DNA of 64,000 nt from Marinoscillum sp. MHG1-6 (lineage in GTDB: Bacteria > Bacteroidota > Bacteroidia > Cytophagales > Cyclobacteriaceae): the NCBI RefSeq assembly GCF_024714475.1, contig NZ_JAMZMI010000002.1, positions 62,001 through 126,000 of the forward strand. Direction: 5' to 3'. The position numbers and the translations under genes were made by a program. This document shows positions 27,447-35,991 of the stretch, piece by piece (positions within the stretch are counted from its first letter, which is position 1; the number at the start of each line of letters is the position of its first letter). The notes beneath the pieces were generated by a model that ran no database searches, had not been told where the DNA came from, and saw only the letters and a list, made by a program, of their open reading frames with translations.

Positions 27447-27795
27447 GCTTGAAGTCTTTTCAATGTTAAAGGCGAATTAAAACGATCGTTTGTTCATTAA
27501 ATTAATTTGAAAAAATGCCGTTTCTATTCAAACAAATCAAATGACGTATGATCTGCTTATTACCAATACAAAATTTTGCTGCGAAGTTATCTAATTTGAA
27601 AAATGGAATAAAGTTTCGCGGCTAAAAAACACGATTATCTCACATTCTTTTTAGGTAGAAGTACTTAGTGATACTTAGAACAGATCAATTATTAACACTT
27701 GCAATCAAAATTTGGGGCCGTTAAAAGAAATAACACTTACGCATAACCGCCGTAGTAACTATCTTAAAGCTCACATTAAAACCTATTCTCAATCA
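27447..27795. other. 349-base divergent intergenic region between acnB and the M16 peptidase gene
   Basis: AT-rich, no open reading frame longer than a few codons and no RNA gene recognised. It contains a 12-base perfect palindrome AAACGATCGTTT at 27480-27491, 34 bases upstream of acnB. No exact TAnnTTTG match was found in either direction. A TTG-initiated extension of the peptidase frame back to 27712 was judged unlikely. Confidence 0.5.
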
Positions 27796-30729
27796 ATGAT
27801 GAAAAGACTCACCTTTTTGCTACTCTCCGGCCTTTTAGCGGCCTGTTCACCAGAGCAACCTTATCAAACGAATACAGTCACTGAAGACGGGTATACCTAT
27901 CAGACAGTGAATAGTGACCCTATGAACACTCGTATTTATACTCTGAAAAACGGACTAAAAGTTTATCTCAGTGACTATGAAAATGAGCCACGAGCCCATT
28001 TTTATTTGGCAGTAAAAGCAGGAGGAAAAAATGATCCAGCAGACAATACCGGATTAGCTCATTACCTGGAGCACCTTATGTTTAAAGGAAATGACGAATT
28101 TGGAACACTGGACTATGAGACGGAAAAAGTATACCTCGACAGCATTGAAGCCATGTTCAATTACTATGGCACCCTTGAGGATTCGGCGGAAAGAAAAGCC
28201 TATTATCAATTAATAGATCAGGTTTCTAATGAAGCCGCCAAATATGCCATACCAAATGAGTACGATAAGATGACTTCGGCCATTGGGGCTAAAGGGTTGA
28301 ATGCCTACACTGCAAAGGACCGGACGGTTTATACTATTGACATACCGTCTAATGAAATTGGAAGATTCCTGGAACTGGAAGGAAGCAGGTTTAGAAAAAT
28401 TGTTCCAAGACTGTTTCATACCGAGTTAGAAGCAGTTTACGAAGAAAAGAACAGAGCGCTGGATAGTGATGATCGCAAGATGTACGAAACCACCCTTCAG
28501 GCCTTATTCAAAAAGCACACCTATGGAACGCAAAAAAACATAGGAACCATTGAGCACCTGAAGAACCCTTCTATTACGGCTATCAAAGCGTATTTTGACA
28601 CCTACTATAAGCCAAATAATGTGGCCATCTGCATTAGCGGAGATATTGAATACAGTGAAACCATTAAGTTGATTGATCAATACTTTGGGGACTGGGAACC
28701 CAACGAAAACCTGAAACCATGGCTGTCACCCGAAGAAGACCCAATTACCGAACCTATCATTGACACGGTTTGGGGTCCAAAAGCAGAAATGCTTTACCTG
28801 TCCTACCGCTTTAAGGGTGAGGGCTCCAAAGAAAACCGATATGTCAAAATGATCGATATGATCTTAAGCAACTCCACCGCCGGGCTGATCGACCTTAACT
28901 TGAATCAACAGCAAAAGGTACTTGGTGCAGGTTGCTCTCCGTGGGTTATGAACGATTATACCGTTCATAATTTTAGTGGTCGACCTAAACCAGGCCAGAC
29001 GCTGATAGAGGTGCGGGACTTACTTCTGGAACAAATTGAATTGGTCAAAAAAGGAGAGTTTGAGGATTGGTTAATGCCAGCGGTGATTGCGGACTTTAAG
29101 AAAAGCAGTATGAAATCCCTCGAAAATAACCGATCCCGCGCCGGCGAAATGGTCACAGCATTTACCAATGACATTGACTGGGCCACTTACCTCTCCGAGA
29201 TTGATGAGCTTGAAAAAATCACTAAAGAAGAGATTGTTGCATTTGCCAATGAGCATTACAATGACAACTATTCCGTAGTATATAAACTAACTGGAGAAGA
29301 CCCCAATAAGCAAAAGGTAGAAAAGCCATCAATAACCAAAGTACCTCTCAACAGGGATCAAAAATCCAATTTTCAAGAGATGCTTCTGAGTAAAGAAGTT
29401 GAAAAACTACAACCTGTTTATGTCAACTATGCCGATGATGTTGAGCAATTTCATATGAAGGGAATCAATGTGCTATCTAAGAAAAATGAGGAAAACGAAT
29501 TGTTCTCATTAACCTACCTTTTAGATCGGGGAAGGAATGAGTCTCCTAAACTTGAGACCGCAGTTCAATACCTTGAATACGCCGGAACATCTACGATGAG
29601 TGCGGAAGATTTTCAAAAGGAGTTATATAAGCTGGGTTGTAGTTTCAATGTAAGTGCCTCAGAAGAACGAACCTATGTGACGCTATCAGGGCTGGACGAA
29701 TACATGGAAAAAGCCACGACCCTATTTGAAGACTTGCTGGCCAACCCGGCCTCCAATCAGGAGGCCCTGGACAAACTGGTAGACAGAAAGCTACAGGCAA
29801 GAGAAAATAGCATGAAGGACAAGGGCTCCATCCTGTGGTCCGGATTATTCAATTATGCGAAATATGGCCCTGACTCCCCTTTCAGGAACTCATTGAACAA
29901 CTCGGAATTAAAAGATCTTAAAGCAGAGGAGATGGCCGAAATCATCAAGACCATCCCAAAAATGCCTCACAGGGTCCTTTATTATGGCCCCAGAGATACG
30001 GAAAAGCTGAAATCATTTCTTGATGCTTATCACCCGGTACCTAAAGACTTCCTACCGCTCCCTGAAAAGGTAAGCTTTGAAGAACTTAGTACCGATGATG
30101 AAAAAGTATTCTGGACTGATTATGATATGGTTCAAAGTGAGATATTGTTCGTTCACCGTGCAGGTCTGTATAACCCTGAACTTGAACCCGAGGTACACCT
30201 GTTCAATGAATATTTTGGAGGAAGCATGAACAGTATTGTCTTCCAGGAAATTCGAGAATCGCAGGGTCTGGCCTATGCTGTGTTTGCCGGATATAGTCAG
30301 CCTATGGATAAGGAAAAATCCGAGTATCTCTTTTCCTACATCGGAACTCAGTCTGATAAGCAGTCAGAAGCCATGACAGCCATGATGGAATTATTGACCT
30401 CCTTCCCGGAATCCCAGACAGCTTTTCAAATCGCCAAGGAAGGTATATTAAATCAAATCGAAAGCGAACGGGTCACCCGTGGTGGAGTAATCTGGAATTA
30501 TATAAGGGCTCAGGATGCCGGAATTGATCATGACATTAGGAAAGACATCTATGACGGTGTGAAAAACATGACTTTTGAAGACCTAAGGTCCTTCCATGAA
30601 GCCCATATAAAAGGCAAAACCTTTACCACGGCATTGATCGGTTCGAGAGATAATATCGATTTTAAAAGTCTGGAAGCGTATGGCCCTGTAAAAGAGTTAA
30701 GCCTGAATGAACTATTCGGGTACGAGTGA
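27796..30729 (+). CDS. M16 family zinc metallopeptidase, lipoprotein
   Basis: 977 residues. Two adjacent ATGs (27796, 27799) open a lipoprotein signal with lipobox LAAC, so the enzyme is probably anchored in the periplasm. The inverted zinc motif HxxEH is HYLEH at about residues 89-93, and the distal Glu is in EAVYEEKNRALD about 75 residues later. The chain holds an active N-terminal half and an inactive C-terminal half (RESQGLAYAVFAGYS), as in pitrilysin-like or fused two-domain M16 proteins. Likely degrades peptides in the periplasm. Single gene with a strong terminator. Confidence 0.93.
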   Translation: MMKRLTFLLLSGLLAACSPEQPYQTNTVTEDGYTYQTVNSDPMNTRIYTLKNGLKVYLSDYENEPRAHFYLAVKAGGKNDPADNTGLAHYLEHLMFKGNDEFGTLDYETEKVYLDSIEAMFNYYGTLEDSAERKAYYQLIDQVSNEAAKYAIPNEYDKMTSAIGAKGLNAYTAKDRTVYTIDIPSNEIGRFLELEGSRFRKIVPRLFHTELEAVYEEKNRALDSDDRKMYETTLQALFKKHTYGTQKNIGTIEHLKNPSITAIKAYFDTYYKPNNVAICISGDIEYSETIKLIDQYFGDWEPNENLKPWLSPEEDPITEPIIDTVWGPKAEMLYLSYRFKGEGSKENRYVKMIDMILSNSTAGLIDLNLNQQQKVLGAGCSPWVMNDYTVHNFSGRPKPGQTLIEVRDLLLEQIELVKKGEFEDWLMPAVIADFKKSSMKSLENNRSRAGEMVTAFTNDIDWATYLSEIDELEKITKEEIVAFANEHYNDNYSVVYKLTGEDPNKQKVEKPSITKVPLNRDQKSNFQEMLLSKEVEKLQPVYVNYADDVEQFHMKGINVLSKKNEENELFSLTYLLDRGRNESPKLETAVQYLEYAGTSTMSAEDFQKELYKLGCSFNVSASEERTYVTLSGLDEYMEKATTLFEDLLANPASNQEALDKLVDRKLQARENSMKDKGSILWSGLFNYAKYGPDSPFRNSLNNSELKDLKAEEMAEIIKTIPKMPHRVLYYGPRDTEKLKSFLDAYHPVPKDFLPLPEKVSFEELSTDDEKVFWTDYDMVQSEILFVHRAGLYNPELEPEVHLFNEYFGGSMNSIVFQEIRESQGLAYAVFAGYSQPMDKEKSEYLFSYIGTQSDKQSEAMTAMMELLTSFPESQTAFQIAKEGILNQIESERVTRGGVIWNYIRAQDAGIDHDIRKDIYDGVKNMTFEDLRSFHEAHIKGKTFTTALIGSRDNIDFKSLEAYGPVKELSLNELFGYE

Positions 30730-30738
30730 AGTAATTTC

Positions 30739-30776
30739 ATCAGGTGGTGGCCCCTGCCACCACCTGATGCTTTTCT
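30739..30776 (+). terminator. intrinsic terminator of the M16 peptidase gene
   Basis: ATCAGGTGGTGG/CCACCACCTGAT, a 12-base perfect stem with a six-base loop, followed by TGCTTTTCTTTC. Confidence 0.85.
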
Positions 30777-30854
30777 TTCACTAAGATAGATCATGAACTT
30801 TGCCACGAAATGGATCAATAATGTGTCTGGTAGTTAGCACACTAGTCAAACCCA

Positions 30855-31532
30855 ATGAAAACAAATATTCTCATAGGTAGCCTGATCGGACTGTTAGGAA
30901 TTTCCCTTGCTGGTTGTGATCCTGAGGACTCCGAGTCCGTAAGCCAGGATCGGATCAAAACACATTATAGTATCGACTATGATGATAATACCATGGAGAC
31001 TGCCACAATTGCTTCCTTCTGGTTTGGCAGCACGCCTTTGAGGTTATCATCCCCGGCCCATGTTACCGCCAACGAGCTTGGTATGAGCGAACATGAGATT
31101 TTGGGAGTGGTTGATTACCGAAGAACCTTCTCTGCATACACCTCCTCCGTCACATTTGAGTACATTGATCTTGATGATAATATTTACATCAACTATGTAC
31201 AATTGCCCGACTCTATTCAATTCCCATCCAACATCAGTAAGTTTTCCATATCTGAAGATCTATTGATCAATTGGGAAGGTGAACCTGTCGGTACCAACGA
31301 ATCTGTTCAGATAACCATAAGTGTGGGAGCAACTAGTTATTCAACATCTAATACAAGCACCGGAAGTCAAAACATTCTAATCGCTGCCAATACCCTGGAC
31401 AATGAATTCGAGGGAACGGCTAAAATCACACTAAAAAGGAGAAGATCCTCTGCAACTATCCAGGCTCCCCGAAGTGGAACGCTGTCGGCCACCTTCACCT
31501 CAAAAAATGCCTACGTTGAGATTACACCATAA
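30855..31532 (+). CDS. lipoprotein of unknown function
   Basis: 225 residues with a lipoprotein signal peptide and lipobox LAGC at residues 18-21, followed by acidic DPEDSES, the usual +2 region for outer-membrane lipoproteins in this phylum. The mature part is rich in Thr, Ser, Ile and looks all-beta; the second half (LLINWEGEPVGTNESVQITI) resembles domains that bind partners in adhesion-like lipoproteins. No family name recognised. It lies between the terminator of the M16 gene and the methyltransferase gene, 40 bases away. Confidence 0.7.
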   Translation: MKTNILIGSLIGLLGISLAGCDPEDSESVSQDRIKTHYSIDYDDNTMETATIASFWFGSTPLRLSSPAHVTANELGMSEHEILGVVDYRRTFSAYTSSVTFEYIDLDDNIYINYVQLPDSIQFPSNISKFSISEDLLINWEGEPVGTNESVQITISVGATSYSTSNTSTGSQNILIAANTLDNEFEGTAKITLKRRRSSATIQAPRSGTLSATFTSKNAYVEITP

Positions 31533-31572
31533 TTTCTATCTATCCCGATCTTAATATGACTTTCTTTGCGGC

Positions 31573-32259
31573 ATGAAAGATCTGCATGGTCAGGCCATTT
31601 ACGATTACTACCGGGGTGAGGATGACAAGGCCCTTATTCTACATAATAGCTATGGTGAACCTGAGGAAATGCCAGTCGAGGTTTTCTTTAGAGAGGAAGA
31701 AGATTTTAGCACCCTGGAACATCTCGCATTGATCGAATGCCAGGGAAAAGTCCTCGATCTTGGCGCCGGCGCCGGAGCTCATGCCCTTGTTCTTCAAGCC
31801 AAAGGTTTTGATGTCACCGCTCTGGAAAATTCTCCCGGCTGTGTAGAGGTCCTGAAACAATCAGGAATGTCAAATGTGATCCATACAGACTATCAGAAAC
31901 ATCTCGATAAATACGACACCGTATTGGCCCTGATGAATGGATTAGGTTTGGCAGGAACACTCGCCGGAGTTCCAAGATTCCTTGAAAAATGCATGGATCT
32001 CCTCCATCCGAAAGGCCAGCTATTAATTGACTCCAGCGACATAAGCTATCTATATGAGGATGGGCTGCAGAAGCCTTCCGGGTATTATGGGGAAATCAAA
32101 TACCGATATGAATATCAGGATGAAAAAGGAGACTGGTTTAATTGGTTATATCTGGATCAGGACAGCCTATTGAAAATCACTACTAAAATGGGATTGTTCG
32201 CGGAGATTCTTCATACCGATGAGCAAGATCAATACCTAGCTCGAATCACCAGAGAATAG
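31573..32259 (+). CDS. class I SAM-dependent methyltransferase
   Basis: 228 residues, cytoplasmic. Motif I is VLDLGAGAGAHAL near residue 57, motif II acidic residue is in VTALENS, and later strands YDTVLALMNGLG and GQLLIDSSD complete the Rossmann-like methyltransferase fold. Substrate unknown; there is no DNA or RNA recognition domain, so a small molecule or protein is likely. Its stop lies one base from the end of the convergent patatin gene, with no terminator between. Confidence 0.85.
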   Translation: MKDLHGQAIYDYYRGEDDKALILHNSYGEPEEMPVEVFFREEEDFSTLEHLALIECQGKVLDLGAGAGAHALVLQAKGFDVTALENSPGCVEVLKQSGMSNVIHTDYQKHLDKYDTVLALMNGLGLAGTLAGVPRFLEKCMDLLHPKGQLLIDSSDISYLYEDGLQKPSGYYGEIKYRYEYQDEKGDWFNWLYLDQDSLLKITTKMGLFAEILHTDEQDQYLARITRE

Positions 32260-32260
32260 C

Positions 32261-34522
32261 TTATTCCTCCATCACATCCGCCAACTTTTTAAGCGCCCTC
32301 TGATTATTGGGTAATTCAATATTCTGAATAATATTTTGCTTCTCCCGGGTGGTTAAGTGCCAGCTAAGCGATGCTCTTTCCAATCGCTTCCGGTCTACTT
32401 CCTTTGAAGCGATCAGATACTCCTGTTCGATATTGGTGTAGGTATTGTACTCCAGTTCTACTGTCTCCAATGAAACCTTCAGCGATGCTCTCAATTCCTC
32501 TATTTGCTTATCGTTATTAATGTCCTGAATGTTTCCAAGGTTGTTGTATACACTCGCAATCGGATAGGTCACGCGGTCTATAAGAGAAGGATTGGACTGG
32601 GCTTCCACAGGAGCTGATTTCCTTGTATCCCGAATAACCAGCACCACCACCCCAGACGTATTAGTTTCAAACCAATCCCTAAATACCGTCAAAAACCTTG
32701 TAGCATCGGAGACTCCGAAATTATCAGCTATTCCTGCATCCATTACCTCTACTAATGGTTCACTGGGCAGAGAAATGGCCGGAGTGATATAGGGAAATGA
32801 TGCAGACATTCGAAGTGCTGAAATAAAAGAAACATCTCCTGCATCCTGCTTTTTGAACAGCCTGTTAAAATCTACCGACCATATTTTATGATCTCGATTG
32901 CCCTCGTCCTCTATCATCCTGCTCACATTCATATAGGACACCGGGAGATTCGATACGTAAATCTTTCTTCCGTCATTGGCTATGACAGGCGATAGGAGTA
33001 AAACCGGAATATTTGCATTCAACTCATCATGCTTATAATCGGATAGCTTTTCTTTAAAAACATGCCCCAGATTCTTATCTAGGCTTTCCTCAAAAAGATA
33101 TCCTCTATCCTTTTTATGCACTTTATCTTCAAACTCGAATTTTCTCAACCTGAAAATGGCATCATTGACCATCAAGCCATAGATAACAGAATTGAGATTG
33201 TCTTTACCCATATTCTTTAGCTGCTTTTCTTTTGGAACGCCAGCCGCTTTGGCGTCTCTGTAGTAGGCAGCCCCGATCATTCCTCCAGATGCCCCACTTA
33301 CCAATATTGTACGATTCATAAGATTGTCATCCAAAGCCTCATCTGCACGCTGAAGCGCATTGACCGTCCATAAGGCTGCCCGCTGGCCACCACCACTAAC
33401 ACACAGAATTAACGCTTTGGGACGTTCACTTTTTTGTTTGCTCTTCCAGGCATCCAGCATACGAATACCCATATCGTAATCTTGGCTGAGCGTTTTTGAA
33501 TTGACTAATGACCTCAGATTCTCAAGGTTGTATGCCGCCTTTTCTCCTTGATAATCCAAACCTCTTATTTCATAAATCCCTTTGATCACCTCAGTCTTTA
33601 TCAAAACATTCGCGAGAATAAATAGCCCGATAGTAAAAATTAACCCCCATTCTTTCAACCAATAAGATATCGCACCGATCAACATGAAAAGGAATGACAT
33701 CATAAGAAGAGAGCTCCCGGCGGCTGGAATCTGGAAAATTCGTTCTTCCATGTAATTGCCCAAAAGGATAACAATACAAATGATCCCAATTTCGAAAATC
33801 ACTGAATTCAAGTGATTTTGATCAAAAACTTTCAAGAGGGTCTCCTTGTCGAAAAAATCATTTAAACCGGCAGTAGACCTGACTCGAAATTTTGTATCAA
33901 AATAAGAACTGACCTTCCGTTCAGCCTTCCTTGATTCTTTGTACTTATCCAGAACCCTTTTTCGGGAAATCCCGGCTCTCATCAATCGCTTGTCTACACT
34001 TCCCGTCAGGTATTTAAAAATATCCTTATTGGTAAAGCTGAAATAGAAAAAAAACAACCCGATAATTATAGCCCCTCCCGCCAACAGGCCCAGCAGATTT
34101 TGAAATAAGACAATTCCTGTTGTGAATTCATTGCTCACCTGAAACCTGACGATCTGAACGAGGTACACGATCAATACCAGAAATGGAATTACGCTATTGT
34201 TTAGGGCAAATTTTAGGAAGGGCCTTTCCAGAATCCCAATAAAAGGGAACTGGTGACTATTGAGTATATAGCAGGTGATATGGAAAGCCATGATAAAACA
34301 CCCAAGGCAAACACCAACAATGAAAAAACTGAGAAAATTAACTTTGTTGAGGTATTCCGGATCCAAAAAGAGAAAATGAACCCCGTAAATTTTTCCGATA
34401 CCTCCGGAAAAGAGTGCCACCAGCAACACCCATATGAGAACTAATGACGGATTTTGTTTGATATGCACGAAAAGCAATTGCACAGGAAAACTATACAACA
34501 CTTTTTCGATTCTTTTTGGCAT
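32261..34522 (-). CDS. polytopic membrane protein with patatin-like phospholipase domain
   Basis: 753 residues. The first ~330 residues contain about six to seven transmembrane segments (two clusters, near 27-175 and 240-315) interrupted by a charged cytoplasmic loop. The second part from about 365 is patatin-like: oxyanion motif CVSGGGQRAALW, nucleophile Ser in VSGASGG, and the catalytic Asp in MDAGIADNFG. The combination points to an inner-membrane lipid acyl hydrolase whose active domain faces the cytosol. Substrate is unknown. Single gene, convergent with the methyltransferase and divergent from the alpha/beta hydrolase 61 bases away. Confidence 0.83.
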   Translation of the reverse strand: MPKRIEKVLYSFPVQLLFVHIKQNPSLVLIWVLLVALFSGGIGKIYGVHFLFLDPEYLNKVNFLSFFIVGVCLGCFIMAFHITCYILNSHQFPFIGILERPFLKFALNNSVIPFLVLIVYLVQIVRFQVSNEFTTGIVLFQNLLGLLAGGAIIIGLFFFYFSFTNKDIFKYLTGSVDKRLMRAGISRKRVLDKYKESRKAERKVSSYFDTKFRVRSTAGLNDFFDKETLLKVFDQNHLNSVIFEIGIICIVILLGNYMEERIFQIPAAGSSLLMMSFLFMLIGAISYWLKEWGLIFTIGLFILANVLIKTEVIKGIYEIRGLDYQGEKAAYNLENLRSLVNSKTLSQDYDMGIRMLDAWKSKQKSERPKALILCVSGGGQRAALWTVNALQRADEALDDNLMNRTILVSGASGGMIGAAYYRDAKAAGVPKEKQLKNMGKDNLNSVIYGLMVNDAIFRLRKFEFEDKVHKKDRGYLFEESLDKNLGHVFKEKLSDYKHDELNANIPVLLLSPVIANDGRKIYVSNLPVSYMNVSRMIEDEGNRDHKIWSVDFNRLFKKQDAGDVSFISALRMSASFPYITPAISLPSEPLVEVMDAGIADNFGVSDATRFLTVFRDWFETNTSGVVVLVIRDTRKSAPVEAQSNPSLIDRVTYPIASVYNNLGNIQDINNDKQIEELRASLKVSLETVELEYNTYTNIEQEYLIASKEVDRKRLERASLSWHLTTREKQNIIQNIELPNNQRALKKLADVMEE

Positions 34523-34583
34523 ATATGACTATTCAATCTGACTCACCAATTAATTTATATAATTTCGAACCAAACTCAATCAG

Positions 34584-35411
34584 ATGAGCAGCGAATCAGA
34601 TTATTTCCTGGGGTTTGGAGGCATTTCTTTACATGTTTTACACTGGTTTGGCGAAAAGCCTGAGAAGATACTGTGTATTGTACATGGGCATGGAGAACAT
34701 GGAGGTCGCTATGAAGCGCTAGCAGGCGAACTTGTAAAAGAAAACTTTGCTGTCTTTGCCATGGACCTTAGAGGTCATGGACTGTCGTCCGGAAAAAAAG
34801 GACATGCCCCCTCTCATGAGGCATTGATGGGTGATATAGAAGAGTTGCTCAAAACCGCTCGTGAAAAGTACAATGACCTACCCATGTACCTTATGGGCCA
34901 TAGTATGGGAGGTAATTTGGTGGCTAATTACATGACTCAGGATAATTCTAATGAGCTTTCCGGTTTTATTCTATCCTCTCCGTGGCTAAAGCTGGCCTTT
35001 GAGCCGCCGGCCATTAAACTGGCCCTTGGAAAAATGATGAGTAATCTCTGGCCGGCATATTCTGAAGACAATGGGCTGGACACTGATATGCTCAGTCGTA
35101 TCCCCGAGGAAGTTCAGGCCTATAACGATGACCCTTTAGTCCATGGAAAAATCTCCGCGGGATTATTCAATATTATTAATAAGGGTACCGAAAGGGTATT
35201 TAATCAGATCGAAAAAATAAAAAAGCCTGCCCTTATTTATCACGGTTCCGGGGACCGGATTATCGATTACCACACTACCGAAAAACTGGCTCAAACCAAC
35301 AGCTCACTCTTTGAATGGCATCCGTTGCAGGACGTATATCATGAAGCACACCATGACCTGGGTAAAGAAATGATACCACGGCTTATTCTTGATTGGATCA
35401 AAAAAAATTAG
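34584..35411 (+). CDS. alpha/beta hydrolase, monoacylglycerol lipase-like
   Basis: 275 residues, cytoplasmic, no signal. Serine hydrolase with oxyanion-type HGHGEHGGRY, MDLRGHGLSSG, nucleophile Ser in MGHSMGG near residue 112, acid Asp in YHGSGDRII and His in VYHEAHHD. The pattern HGHGEHGGRY...DLRGHGLS is characteristic of the monoacylglycerol-lipase/lysophospholipase group (Hydrolase_4). Divergent from the membrane patatin gene, so both could handle lipid breakdown under shared control, though no operator is visible. Confidence 0.88.
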   Translation: MSSESDYFLGFGGISLHVLHWFGEKPEKILCIVHGHGEHGGRYEALAGELVKENFAVFAMDLRGHGLSSGKKGHAPSHEALMGDIEELLKTAREKYNDLPMYLMGHSMGGNLVANYMTQDNSNELSGFILSSPWLKLAFEPPAIKLALGKMMSNLWPAYSEDNGLDTDMLSRIPEEVQAYNDDPLVHGKISAGLFNIINKGTERVFNQIEKIKKPALIYHGSGDRIIDYHTTEKLAQTNSSLFEWHPLQDVYHEAHHDLGKEMIPRLILDWIKKN

Positions 35412-35431
35412 CCACCGGCTGTCGATGGCTA
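35398..35431 (-). terminator. terminator for the 35467-35895 gene
   Basis: Minus strand: TTAGCCA/TGGCTAA stem with an eleven-base loop followed by TTTTTTTT. It overlaps the stop codon of the convergent hydrolase gene. Confidence 0.7.
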
Positions 35432-35466
35432 ATAAGCTTGATTGAAAAGATTTTGAAAAGTTGGTC

Positions 35467-35895
35467 TTACACCATTTGCTCAACCCTTTTCATCTTTAGT
35501 TGGTTGGTATTTATTAATCGCTGATCCTTTCCGAGGAAGTAAACCTCCTTATTTTCACCGTCAAAAAAGGCCATTTTCACATGGAAGAAAAAAGAGTCCA
35601 TCTCCTTTAAAAAACCTCCATGGGTATTTGATTCACCATACAGGAACCCACTTTTGCCATCAAGGATATACCCTCGAGTGACTCTCTGCTGAACAGTCAT
35701 AAGTATATTTTCCGCTTTCGCCGTAAGCATTGCTCTGAAAACTACTTTTTCACCGTCCAAATTGAAGGAAACTTTCACAAGAAGATCATTTAGTGATTCA
35801 ACCAAAATATCGGTTGACAAAACCTCTTCACTTCCCGATTGAATTAACTTCCCTTCAAATTTCCCGCATAGAAATTGAGATAAATGATTTACCAT
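35467..35895 (-). CDS. hypothetical protein
   Basis: Unrecognised 142-residue soluble protein with alternating beta-strand character (KVSFNLDGEKVVFRAMLTAK, VYFLGKDQRLINTN) and no signal peptide. It lies 96 bases behind the PAS sensor kinase on the same strand and ends at a hairpin terminator, so it may be the last gene of that transcript. No domain or catalytic motif is visible. Confidence 0.6.
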   Translation of the reverse strand: MVNHLSQFLCGKFEGKLIQSGSEEVLSTDILVESLNDLLVKVSFNLDGEKVVFRAMLTAKAENILMTVQQRVTRGYILDGKSGFLYGESNTHGGFLKEMDSFFFHVKMAFFDGENKEVYFLGKDQRLINTNQLKMKRVEQMV

Positions 35896-35991
35896 AGCAG
35901 CCGTTCATATCAAATATCCTAAATCATTCAATCAATTTAGATTTTTGGAGAATGAACAGGAATAAAAGTACTTGAACCTGTGATTTTAAGT

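Noticed and set aside
27712-27795. N-terminal extension of the M16 peptidase from a TTG
   Set aside because: The hydrophilic extension would precede a clear lipoprotein signal; the double ATG at 27796/27799 fits better.
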